Origin: B73-G16 sp964611295
GTDB taxonomy: Bacteria; Desulfobacterota; B13-G15
Length of the DNA: 64,000 bases
Assembly: GCA_964611295.1 (NCBI GenBank)
Contig: CAZSWV010000007.1
Coordinates: 1 to 64,000 of the forward strand
Reading direction: 5' to 3'
Shown here: piece after piece, positions 1 to 7,133 of the stretch
How positions within the stretch are numbered: the stretch's first letter is position 1
Layout of the letters: each line of letters opens with the position of its first letter
Made by a program: the position numbers and the translations under genes
The notes under the pieces: generated by a model
Database searches by the model: none
Told to the model about the DNA's origin: nothing
What the model saw: the letters and a program-made list of their open reading frames with translations, nothing else

Positions 1-191
1 CTACCGAAAACTGCGCTTTCGTGCTTGAAAATTTCCTGCGGATTATCGCCCAAAATGCCCCCCAGGAGTGCCCGGAGCCAAAATCTCATAACGCCACGAA
101 AAGACGGAGCGCGTAGTTCTGGCTCACCCTTTGGATTTGACCCGCCTAGAAACAGCGGTGTCACTGTTTGTAAGCTCAGTTTTATTTCCAT
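1..191 (-). CDS. cmr1: Cmr1, type III-B CRISPR RAMP protein (5' end only)
   Basis: Only the first ~63 residues are present; the gene runs off the left edge. The minus-strand frame contains TVTPLFLGGSNPKGEPEL followed by APSFRGVMRFWLRALLGG and, near the edge, ESAVFG. This is the characteristic N-terminus of Cmr1, the RAMP-fold subunit of the type III-B (Cmr) effector that binds the 3' part of crRNA and the target RNA. I chose ATG at 191 because GGGGA lies about nine bases upstream and Cmr1 proteins begin this way; ATG at 209 is in frame and possible, with a stop just before it. The gene has a consensus promoter upstream (381-409), and the other cmr genes are expected further left. The plus-strand ORF over the same bases is a shadow. 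Confidence 0.9.
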   Translation of the reverse strand, partial: MEIKLSLQTVTPLFLGGSNPKGEPELRAPSFRGVMRFWLRALLGGILGDNPQEIFKHESAVFG

Positions 192-209
192 CCCAAATTT
201 TCCCCACAT

Positions 210-620
210 ACCTTAGACAGCCCAACCCACATAGAAGTAGCAAGCCTTGCATTTGAAAGAGAGTAAAGGTTGATATACCAAAAAGCAAAAAAAATGTTTT
301 ACATTAACTTTCCGATAGCTTATCGTCTGTAATTTACTAAACACCACCTATGGACTAAAAAGTTCTTTATAATTTTTAAAATTATATCATATTTTCATAC
401 CTTTGTCAATACACCAAAACCCAGTTTACCCTTGTTAAGGAAGTTTCTAAGTGCCAAAAACGCACAAGTAAATCTCAAATTTCTATGCCAAAATCTTTAC
501 GTCAAGCTCTTCTGTTTGGGTGTTGTAACGCATTTACCAAACAGTTATCATAACTTAGAAAGTAGATATCTTACATGTAAACTGTATGTGAAGTATATAA
601 ATAATTCATCTTAATTACGA
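210..620. other. AT-rich intergenic region between cmr1 and cas6
   Basis: About 410 bases without a convincing gene, much richer in A and T than its surroundings. It carries the minus-strand promoter for the cmr operon (381-409) and the presumed ~180-nt leader of cmr1. I looked for direct repeats of CRISPR size (25-40 bases with regular spacers) and saw none. A 60-codon plus-strand ORF in the right half has no ribosome binding site and no recognisable sequence. Confidence 0.6.
381..409 (-). promoter_or_regulatory. Consensus sigma-70 promoter for the cmr operon
   Basis: Reading the minus strand, TTGACA (409-404) is followed by exactly 17 bases and TATAAT (386-381): a 12/12 match to the vegetative consensus with optimal spacing. 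Transcription would start near 374 and run toward cmr1, leaving a leader of about 165-185 nt. No competing minus-strand gene lies between. Confidence 0.85.
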
Positions 621-1367
621 TCAGGGTGATCTGAAGTTTACGGTTTTCATCATACCGAATCCTTGGGAGTTTCTTTCCCCAAATCCTGCTTCATATCCTA
701 GTTTAATAAGTTCCAGATCGCCATTTGCCTTAAATATTCCCTCGTAGCATTTAACCTTAGTTCCATGAATTGTGACAAGACGAGAGCGGTACTTCAATGG
801 CAGTAGCGTTACCCTTCCTCCTGGCACTTCTGCTCCTGAAAAGGCCTTTGATTTGTTCTGGAGGTTTTCGGTTATCACTTCTGAAAACCTTTCGTCTTCA
901 GGTGAGAGGAAAATCTTTCGCATATTTCCTTTTTCTACTGTACCTGTTGAAACCACTATAGGTGAAAGCGTCTCCAAAAGAACTGGGGCCATAGGTTGAA
1001 AAGGCGGTTCCACCAGTACTTTCTCCACACATACCTTTTCCCTTCCTAAGGTCACCTCAGGATGTGTCAGCAGGGCCTCCGCTAAAGCCTCTATCACAGC
1101 CATTAAGGGTGAAGATATCCACCATTTGATGGGTGGTCCAAGCGAAAGACCTGTATCATGACGGGTTGTCGAACGCGCAAATAGCCATGAAAAGGTCATG
1201 AGTTTATAACGGCGGCTCCCCACCTTGAACCCTTCAGAATGAAGATAGGAGGCAAGTTTAGGGGCAGACCTCTTTAAAGCCTCGTAGATAACTCCTTGAA
1301 GCCATTCGGGATAATGCCAGGGCACCCATATCGGTCGATCAGCTTGTAAGATCACGCGGATCCTCAT
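621..1367 (-). CDS. cas6: Cas6 CRISPR RNA endoribonuclease
   Basis: A 248-residue Cas6-family protein, the nuclease that cuts pre-crRNA within each repeat to make crRNAs for type I and III effectors. The evidence is the RAMP-like layout and the C-terminal glycine-rich loop GFGERNSQGFGMM at about residues 227-239, diagnostic for the family. Length is typical. ATG at 1367 has AAGGA upstream. It starts only 14 bases after the stop of rlmB on the same strand, so it is probably co-transcribed with that housekeeping gene, while the cmr genes have their own promoter. The catalytic residues cannot be assigned by eye. Confidence 0.92.
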   Translation of the reverse strand: MRIRVILQADRPIWVPWHYPEWLQGVIYEALKRSAPKLASYLHSEGFKVGSRRYKLMTFSWLFARSTTRHDTGLSLGPPIKWWISSPLMAVIEALAEALLTHPEVTLGREKVCVEKVLVEPPFQPMAPVLLETLSPIVVSTGTVEKGNMRKIFLSPEDERFSEVITENLQNKSKAFSGAEVPGGRVTLLPLKYRSRLVTIHGTKVKCYEGIFKANGDLELIKLGYEAGFGERNSQGFGMMKTVNFRSP

Positions 1368-1381
1368 TTTATAGGTCCTTA

Positions 1382-2128
1382 TTAAGCAACCCTTTCTCTA
1401 TATTTGAGTTCCCATAGAGCTATAGCACCAGCCACAGCTGCGTTCAGAGACGAAACCCTTCCGCACATGGGGATGCGCCAAACGATTTGGGCAATGGCCT
1501 TCAGACTTGCAGAAACCCCCTCTCCTTCGGCACCGACGATCAAAAACAAGGGGCGAAGCCTTTGCCCCTTGCGGATGTCCTCTCCATCCATGTCCAGGAC
1601 GGCCACAAACCCTCCAGCTTCACGAAACCGTAAAGCAAACTGCCTTAAGTTCCCTATGGCCACCGGTATGTGAAAACATGCTCCTGCAGATGCCTTGACC
1701 AGTGTAGGGGTTATACCGACACTCCTTACAGGTGGCAAAATCACACCACAAGCGCCAAAGGCCTCAGCACTACGGATTAAACTTCCGGCATTACGTGGGT
1801 CTTGTAAATGATCAAGCCCTAAAACGAGACCTTCCGAATCGAAAGCACGCTGAAGCAAATCCTTAAGGGAAGTCAAGGGAAATTGGCCTATTTCGGCAGC
1901 AACGCCCTGATGCCCTTCAGTTATACCATGTGCCTTAAGCATTTGTTCAAAACTATGGCGTGGCATATCGCGGACGGTCACTTTAGCCTCGTTAAGTCTC
2001 CTCTGAAGGTCATCGTCAAGTTTAGTCCCTTTGGCGAGATAGACGACTTTAGGAACAATTCCGGCAGTAAGGGCCTCACGCAGGGGATGACGACCATAGA
2101 TAACCACTTGCCTCCCTCTTTTTTTCAC
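1382..2128 (-). CDS. rlmB: 23S rRNA (guanosine-2'-O)-methyltransferase, RlmB/TrmH (SpoU) family
   Basis: A SAM-dependent SPOUT methyltransferase that 2'-O-methylates a guanosine of 23S rRNA (G2251 in E. coli) in the peptidyl-transferase region. The 248 residues show the N-terminal substrate-binding domain (YGRHPLREAL near residue 11), then the knot domain with DHLQDPRNAGSLIRSAEA, LIVGAEGEGVS and the C-terminal SLNAAVAGAIALWEL, the three SpoU motifs in order. Start is GTG at 2128 with AGGGA upstream. cas6 follows 14 bases downstream in the same direction. Other TrmH-family targets cannot be excluded, but length and motifs favour RlmB. Confidence 0.95.
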   Translation of the reverse strand: MKKRGRQVVIYGRHPLREALTAGIVPKVVYLAKGTKLDDDLQRRLNEAKVTVRDMPRHSFEQMLKAHGITEGHQGVAAEIGQFPLTSLKDLLQRAFDSEGLVLGLDHLQDPRNAGSLIRSAEAFGACGVILPPVRSVGITPTLVKASAGACFHIPVAIGNLRQFALRFREAGGFVAVLDMDGEDIRKGQRLRPLFLIVGAEGEGVSASLKAIAQIVWRIPMCGRVSSLNAAVAGAIALWELKYRERVA

Positions 2129-2178
2129 AAAAATTATCCCTTATGGTTTCTTCATGGCAAGGGCTTGACAAATGTAGT

Positions 2179-2206
2179 TACCCTTCCTTTGAGTTTAAGA
2201 AGGGTA
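2179..2206. repeat. 8-bp inverted repeat upstream of the selA operon
   Basis: TACCCTTC at 2179-2186 and GAAGGGTA at 2199-2206 form a perfect 8-bp inverted repeat around a 12-base loop. It lies between rlmB and the small ORF before selA, just downstream of a lone TTGACA (2165-2170) that has no good -10 partner. It could be an operator or a leader hairpin. No T-run follows, so it is not an intrinsic terminator. Confidence 0.4.
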
Positions 2207-2247
2207 GTAATAAAATAAAAGGTGAAACAAGGCACGGGGTTCACAAA

Positions 2248-2490
2248 ATGGTAGGGAAAAAGACCTATGAGATCCTCCTCAGGTCTTACGGAGAAGACAT
2301 AGAACGAGAAAGAAGGAAATTGGCCTATTTTGAAGACGTAGAGGTGAACTTCTTCCGCCAAGAGGTGCTCGAAGCCCTTAAGAAGGCCAAAGCTGAAAAA
2401 GTAGTGGACCTTGCCCGGGTAAGGCGCCTTTTAGTGAGCCTATTGGCAATCGAAAAGCGCATGAAGGAAAAAAGCGGTGGAAGTCGCTAA
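2248..2490 (+). CDS. Small conserved-looking protein of unknown function upstream of selA
   Basis: An 80-residue protein that I do not recognise. It is highly charged (many K, E, R) and predicted helical: MVGKKTYEILLRSYGEDIE, then a middle rich in KKAKAEKVVD and a basic C-terminus. It has no signal peptide, membrane segment or cysteine motif. The upstream extension to 2143 overlaps the promoter side of rlmB, so ATG 2248 is preferred although its ribosome binding site is weak. It overlaps the start of selA by 14 bases, indicating translational coupling. Whether it has a selenium-related role is unknown. Confidence 0.6.
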   Translation: MVGKKTYEILLRSYGEDIERERRKLAYFEDVEVNFFRQEVLEALKKAKAEKVVDLARVRRLLVSLLAIEKRMKEKSGGSR

Positions 2491-3868
2491 TCTCCTAAGA
2501 CAAATCCCCAAAGTCGACGACATCTTACGTGAACTCGAAACCCTTGGATATCTTAAAGGACATCCGAGAGCGTTAGTAGTAAACGTTATAAGGCATACGC
2601 TTGAGGAAATCAGAAAGGAGATAAAGAGTGGCTTACTGTCACAAGTGGAAAAGACCACGGTACTGGAAAGGGTAAAGACATCCTTAAGGACCAAAGCCTC
2701 ACCAAGCCTTAAACGTGTCATCAACGCAACAGGCGTTATATTGCACACTAATTTGGGACGTGCCCCTTTATCAGAACAAGCGATCCAAAGACTTATAGAA
2801 GTGGGCCGCTATTATTCCAACCTCGAGTACGATCTCAAAGAAGGAACTCGTGGCCATAGATATAAACATGTGGAAGACCTATTAAGAGAAATTACAGGAG
2901 CTGAAGCAGCCTTTGTCGTCAACAACAATGCAGCAGCTGTCCTTCTTGCCTTAAATACTTTGGCCGAGGGCAAAGAAGTCCTTGTCTCGCGAGGGGAACT
3001 TGTCGAAATAGGGGGATCTTTCCGGATCCCCGAGGTCATGGCAAAAAGCGGTGCTGTGTTAAAAGAAGTGGGTACGACAAATAGGACTCACCTTTATGAC
3101 TACGAAAGGGCCATCTCTGAGAACACGGTCATGATATTGAAGGTGCACACCAGCAATTACCGCGTGATCGGCTTCACGTCCGAGGTACCGCTTGAGGACA
3201 TCGTGCAACTAGCAAGGAAGTACGGACTCTTGGTAATGGAAGACCTAGGGAGTGGCCTCCTGCTAGACCTATCCGAATGGGGTATGAAGGAGGAACCCAC
3301 AGTCCAAGGGGCAATAAAGGCGGGCGTAGACCTTGTAACCTTTTCGGGCGACAAACTCCTAGGAGGACCCCAAGCGGGACTCATCTTAGGCAAAAAAGAT
3401 CTGATCGATGCCATGAGGAAAAACCCCCTGAGCAGGGCCTTAAGGGTGGATAAACTCACCCTTTCGTCCTTAGAAGCCACCTTAAGGGCGTACCTGGACC
3501 CTGAAAAGGCCATTAAAGAGATCCCTGTGTTGAGGATGCTAACAACCCCTTTAGGGGAAATAAGGAAGAAGGCCCGTAGGATTAAGAGGTCCATCCAAAC
3601 CCACGTACCAGAGGTTGAGGTGAGCCTTGTAAGGGACACCTCGCGGATTGGAGGAGGATCTTTCCCCTTGCTAGAACTTCCTACAGTCTGTGTGGGGATA
3701 AAGGCCAAAGGAATAAAGGTCTCTGTCCTCGAACGGATGCTCCGCGAAGGTGACCCTCCGGTTGTGGCAAGGGTTTCAGATGAGATGCTGCTTTTGGATC
3801 CAAGGACCATCTTCGAGGAAGAAATCCCCCTTTTGGTAGGTGCCTTAAAAAAGGTCCTTTCGGCATGA
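2477..3868 (+). CDS. selA: L-seryl-tRNA(Sec) selenium transferase (selenocysteine synthase)
   Basis: A PLP enzyme that converts seryl-tRNA(Sec) to selenocysteinyl-tRNA(Sec) with selenophosphate. Its 463 residues match the bacterial family length. An N-terminal helical domain is followed by VINATGVILHTNLGRAPLS (about 81-99), the HVEDLL segment, and the PLP lysine K293 in FSGDKLLGGPQAG. The gene overlaps the small ORF upstream and the pseudouridine synthase gene downstream by four bases (ATGA). The usual partner selB is not adjacent, and no selD, selC or obvious selenoprotein gene is in the window. Its presence implies that TGA-containing genes exist elsewhere in this genome. Confidence 0.95.
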   Translation: MEVANLLRQIPKVDDILRELETLGYLKGHPRALVVNVIRHTLEEIRKEIKSGLLSQVEKTTVLERVKTSLRTKASPSLKRVINATGVILHTNLGRAPLSEQAIQRLIEVGRYYSNLEYDLKEGTRGHRYKHVEDLLREITGAEAAFVVNNNAAAVLLALNTLAEGKEVLVSRGELVEIGGSFRIPEVMAKSGAVLKEVGTTNRTHLYDYERAISENTVMILKVHTSNYRVIGFTSEVPLEDIVQLARKYGLLVMEDLGSGLLLDLSEWGMKEEPTVQGAIKAGVDLVTFSGDKLLGGPQAGLILGKKDLIDAMRKNPLSRALRVDKLTLSSLEATLRAYLDPEKAIKEIPVLRMLTTPLGEIRKKARRIKRSIQTHVPEVEVSLVRDTSRIGGGSFPLLELPTVCVGIKAKGIKVSVLERMLREGDPPVVARVSDEMLLLDPRTIFEEEIPLLVGALKKVLSA

Positions 3869-4812
3869 AGGAAATCTTAATACAGGCAACCGAACAAGGA
3901 GTAAGGCTTGATGCCTTTTTGGCGAAGGCCATACCCCAATTGAGCCGTTCAAGGGCCCAAGAACTCATCGAAAAGGGGCTTGTGACCTTGGAAGGGAAAA
4001 CCACTAAACCATCCCTTCGGTTAAAAGGCGGTGAGCGCCTAAGAGTTATAATACCCGAGGAACTCGAAACCCTGCCCCTTGAACCGGAACCTTTGCCTGT
4101 CGATATCTTATACGAGGACCAGGATTTGGTGGTGGTAAATAAGCCTCCAGGGATGTTAGTCCACCCAGCAGGCCGCATAAGAAGGGGTACCCTTGTCAAC
4201 GCCCTGCTTTATTGGTGCAAGGACCTCCAAGGAATAGGCGGGACCTTACGCCCTGGGATAGTCCACAGGCTAGATAAAGGGACCTCGGGGGTGATGGTGG
4301 TAGCCAAAAACGACTTGGCACATCAGGACCTCCTTTCTCAATTCAAAGAAAGAAAAGTAAAAAAGACGTATTTAGCCCTCGTACACGGCCCCTTGGACGG
4401 AGAAGGGGAAATAGCACTTCCCATAGGGTACCACCCAAAATACGGCTTAAAACGTATCCCCAAAGGGAAAAAGGCAAAAGAGGCCATCACCTATTGGAGG
4501 TCCCTCGATCTTGTAGGCGACTTCACCTTAGTCGAAGCCAAACCACTAACCGGAAGGACCCATCAGATAAGGGTCCACCTAAGCTCCATAGGACATCCCC
4601 TTGTAGGGGACAAGGTCTACGCCCGAAAGAAATGGCTCAAGAGGACACCCGAGGCCTTAAGGACTCTAGTAGAGACCTTTGGGCGACCGGCCTTGCATTC
4701 ATGGAAGCTAGGGTTCTTCCATCCAAAAACAGGGGAGTGGACGGAGTTCACAGCCCCTTTGCCAAAGGACATGGAGGAATTACTTGAAAGGATCAAGGCT
4801 TTTTTCCCTTGA
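3865..4812 (+). CDS. rluD: RluA/RluD-family 23S rRNA pseudouridine synthase
   Basis: Isomerises uridines in 23S rRNA. The 315 residues contain an N-terminal S4 RNA-binding domain (VRLDAFLAKAIPQLSRSRAQ, about 13-32), then the catalytic domain with the aspartate nucleophile D137 in PGIVHRLDKGTSGVMVVAK, and the later GRTHQIRVHL motif typical of the family. Start ATG overlaps the selA stop. The 3' end overlaps pgeF by 29 bases. The order rluD-pgeF is common in bacteria. Assignment to RluD rather than RluC/RluA is by length and the S4 domain and is less certain than the family. Confidence 0.93.
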   Translation: MKEILIQATEQGVRLDAFLAKAIPQLSRSRAQELIEKGLVTLEGKTTKPSLRLKGGERLRVIIPEELETLPLEPEPLPVDILYEDQDLVVVNKPPGMLVHPAGRIRRGTLVNALLYWCKDLQGIGGTLRPGIVHRLDKGTSGVMVVAKNDLAHQDLLSQFKERKVKKTYLALVHGPLDGEGEIALPIGYHPKYGLKRIPKGKKAKEAITYWRSLDLVGDFTLVEAKPLTGRTHQIRVHLSSIGHPLVGDKVYARKKWLKRTPEALRTLVETFGRPALHSWKLGFFHPKTGEWTEFTAPLPKDMEELLERIKAFFP

Positions 4813-5443
4813 AGCCTTAAAAGTCCCTCACGGCTTTGGGACAAAGTATTTCGGTTACAGGGAACTCGAAGGCCTAAAGCTAGGAAGGATCCTCGAACTC
4901 GAGCAAGTCCACGGAAAAGACGTCCTCGTCTTAAGAAAAGGTGACCCCATACCACCTCCCCCACTTCCCTATGACGGCGTTTTAACCGATAGGAAAGGTC
5001 TAGTACTGGTAATAAGGACTGCTGACTGCGCCCCTGTCCTCCTCTGGGATCCGAAAAAGGAAATAATAGGGGCCTTGCACTGCGGCTGGAGGGGAATCCT
5101 GGCAGGGATAATAGGAGAAGCCATAAAAGCCTTACAAAAAGCCTTCGATTCTTCACCACAGGACCTAATCGTAGCTATAGGCCCCATGATATGTAAGGAC
5201 TGCTATCAAATAGGCTTAGATCTTGTCCAAAAATTCACCGAAAAATACGGTCCAGAGGTCATATACCATGAAAATGGGCAAAACTTTTTAAGACTTAATG
5301 AATGCATAAGAAAAGAAGCTCAACACTATGGCATCAAGGACCTCCACTTCCTTGACCTTTGTACCTGTTGCAACGAGCACCTCTTTTATTCCTATAGACG
5401 ATCATCTACCTCATTACGCCAACTTAATTTCATCGCTTTATAA
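4784..5443 (+). CDS. pgeF: Polyphenol oxidase / YfiH-family (PgeF) peptidoglycan editing factor
   Basis: A 219-residue protein of the YfiH (DUF152, 'laccase domain') family. Its E. coli homologue hydrolyses wrongly incorporated L-serine-containing muropeptide precursors; others act on purine nucleosides. Signatures visible: EQVHGKDV (about 44-51), TADCAPVLLWDP, ALHCGWRGILAGI with the metal-binding C and H, AIGPMICKDCYQIG and the C-terminal CCNEHLFYSYRRSS. It overlaps the upstream pseudouridine synthase gene, so translation is probably coupled. The protein ends 50 or so bases before an AT-rich gap; no clear terminator follows. Confidence 0.9.
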   Translation: MKGSRLFSLEALKVPHGFGTKYFGYRELEGLKLGRILELEQVHGKDVLVLRKGDPIPPPPLPYDGVLTDRKGLVLVIRTADCAPVLLWDPKKEIIGALHCGWRGILAGIIGEAIKALQKAFDSSPQDLIVAIGPMICKDCYQIGLDLVQKFTEKYGPEVIYHENGQNFLRLNECIRKEAQHYGIKDLHFLDLCTCCNEHLFYSYRRSSTSLRQLNFIAL

Positions 5444-5623
5444 GCTTTTCTTTGTGTTTCTCTTGCTGAAGCCAAATAAGATCAGGTAAGATCCTATAGG
5501 CCTTCTTTGCTTCCTTCCCAAATAAACTTATCTAAATCATTCGAAGCGTATGCATTAAAGCAAATGCTTTAATTAGAAGTTGCCCTGAAACAGCATAATG
5601 TGCATTTAATAGTACCTTAAAAA

Positions 5624-5833
5624 CTATCTCCATATAATTTTCTCGCTGTTCCTCCCAACACTTAACAGGAAAAGAACACCCCCAACGTACCTTTTTGTAG
5701 GATAAATTCTCCTATTCGCTACTTCACTTATAGGTTCCGTCCCTACCGCCTCTCCCATATGTAGAACAGGAGCTATAGCAACCCAAAAAACAGCAAACGC
5801 CAAAAACTTGAGGACCTTTTCCCATTTAAGCAT
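5624..5833 (-). CDS. Small putative exported protein, unknown function
   Basis: A 69-residue minus-strand ORF in an otherwise gene-free 650-base AT-rich stretch. Support comes from an ideal ribosome binding site (AGGAGG six bases before ATG 5833) and an N-terminus like a signal peptide: basic MLKWEKVLKF, hydrophobic LAFAVFWVAIAPVL, then a small-residue region. The remaining ~35 residues, with SEVANRRIYPTKRYVGG, resemble nothing I know. It could be a real small secreted peptide or the decayed start of a longer gene. The flanks at 5444-5623 and 5834-6095 hold no other gene that I can support. Confidence 0.45.
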   Translation of the reverse strand: MLKWEKVLKFLAFAVFWVAIAPVLHMGEAVGTEPISEVANRRIYPTKRYVGGVLFLLSVGRNSEKIIWR

Positions 5834-6039
5834 TTCCAACCTCCTAGGTTAAACAAAAGTCATCTTATTTTACATAGAGACGGCTTATCAATATAAATGC
5901 GTCAAAGGAAAGTTCTGGAATATTGGCCCATCGGTAGTGTTTCTCACAGTAATATTTAAAATGCATCAGCATAATGTTACTACAACTCCTTAACAACGTA
6001 AGAATATGATTAAAATTGTGCCTGCTAATGTTTGACGCG

Positions 6040-6069
6040 CTTGATATCTAGATGCGAGAACTTGATATT
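6040..6069 (+). promoter_or_regulatory. Possible promoter with 8-bp direct repeats before the glycosyltransferases
   Basis: CTTGATAT occurs at 6040-6047 and again at 6061-6068, exactly 21 bases (two helical turns) apart. TTGATA (6041-6046), 17 bases, then GATATT (6064-6069) also reads as a moderate sigma-70 promoter (5/6 and 4/6 matches) about 20 bases before the first start codon. The repeat could be a regulator site or an accident of the promoter sequence. Confidence 0.3.
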
Positions 6070-6095
6070 GAAGATCACAAGCCATATTTAAGTTA

Positions 6096-7133
6096 ATGGG
6101 AGAGATGAAGGTACTTTTGTTTCATCCACACTTAGATGTAAAAGGCGGGTCAGAACGTCTTACAAAGTTGATGTATAAGGGGTTGAAAGAAAATGGGGTT
6201 GATGTGCTTTTGTGTTCTTATGCTTATGATCGAGATTGGTTTGAGGAAGGTGAGGTTATAAGGGATCCCGGGGACCTTGGGAGGATGGTAAGGGAACAAA
6301 AGCCTGACTGGGTTTTCTTAGCCATATCGGAGAGTTCTTATGTCTCCTTTTTAGGGGATAGGGTAAGGACTGCCATGTATGTGCATTTCCCCCTTGAGGA
6401 GGAAGTTGACGAAGGGAGTTTAGGGCTCTACGAAAGGAAAGGCAGGTTCCTGCGGACTGATCTACAGAGCCTTTTACGTATCGATCGTCTGTTTGCCAAT
6501 TCGAGCTTAACCGCTATGGCGATAAGGCTAGTTTGGGGGAAGGAGCCCGTAGTCGTGCACCCTCCCCTTGAACCCCTCTTTTTTGAACAGCCCGTAAAAC
6601 GCACCGAGGTCCCATATCCTCGGATCCTTTATGTGACTAGGTTTACCCCCTTGAAGAGGCCAGATTTTCTTATCTTGATCCTGCCCACCATAAGGAAGGA
6701 AGTCCCTGAGGCTGAACTAGTGCTAGCTGGCTTTCCAGACCCTAGGCATCTCCACTACTTCGAACAGATAGTGCGTCTTTCCGAAAAGGTAGGAGGAGTC
6801 CAAGTGGTACCTTCTCCTTCAGACCAAGAACTCCTCGAACTTTACCTAAACGCCAAGGTATTTGCCCATCCCAGGATTGGCGAGCACTTTGGCCTCTCTC
6901 CGTGTGAAGCCATGGCCTGTGGAACCCCTGTGGTGATAAGAGGACCCACCGGTCTTAAGGACTTGGGACTGGCTTCTATAGCTTATAGCGATTGGGACTT
7001 TTTACAAATGCTCATCAAGGTCCTTAAGGCCGACGATGAAGAGTGGTTTGGTTTAAGCCAGGAGGCCCAAAAGGTCGTGAAATCCTTAAATTACAAGGAC
7101 TTTTCCCAAAAGATAATAGGAGGATTGGCATGA
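6096..7133 (+). CDS. GT4-family (GT-B fold) glycosyltransferase
   Basis: A 345-residue retaining glycosyltransferase of the glycogen-synthase-like group 1 family. The N-terminal Rossmann domain starts MKVLLFHPHLDVKGGSER, and the C-terminal domain has the nucleotide-sugar signature EHFGLSPCEAMACGTPVVI with the two spaced glutamates. Donor and acceptor cannot be told. ATG at 6096 or at 6105 are both possible, with GGGAGAG just before the second. It ends in an ATGA overlap with a second glycosyltransferase, so the two are probably co-translated and act in one glycan pathway. No polymerase or flippase gene is adjacent. Confidence 0.88.
   Translation: MGEMKVLLFHPHLDVKGGSERLTKLMYKGLKENGVDVLLCSYAYDRDWFEEGEVIRDPGDLGRMVREQKPDWVFLAISESSYVSFLGDRVRTAMYVHFPLEEEVDEGSLGLYERKGRFLRTDLQSLLRIDRLFANSSLTAMAIRLVWGKEPVVVHPPLEPLFFEQPVKRTEVPYPRILYVTRFTPLKRPDFLILILPTIRKEVPEAELVLAGFPDPRHLHYFEQIVRLSEKVGGVQVVPSPSDQELLELYLNAKVFAHPRIGEHFGLSPCEAMACGTPVVIRGPTGLKDLGLASIAYSDWDFLQMLIKVLKADDEEWFGLSQEAQKVVKSLNYKDFSQKIIGGLA

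Noticed and set aside
25..216. 63-codon plus-strand ORF at the left edge
   Set aside because: It is antisense to the Cmr1 N-terminus; its residues are compositionally odd and match nothing.
210..620. Possible CRISPR array next to cas6 and cmr1
   Set aside because: No repeated 25-40-base units were seen; the array is presumably outside the window.
2165..2170. TTGACA as a promoter for the small ORF-selA operon
   Set aside because: No acceptable -10 hexamer at 15-19 bases; the promoter for this operon remains unidentified.
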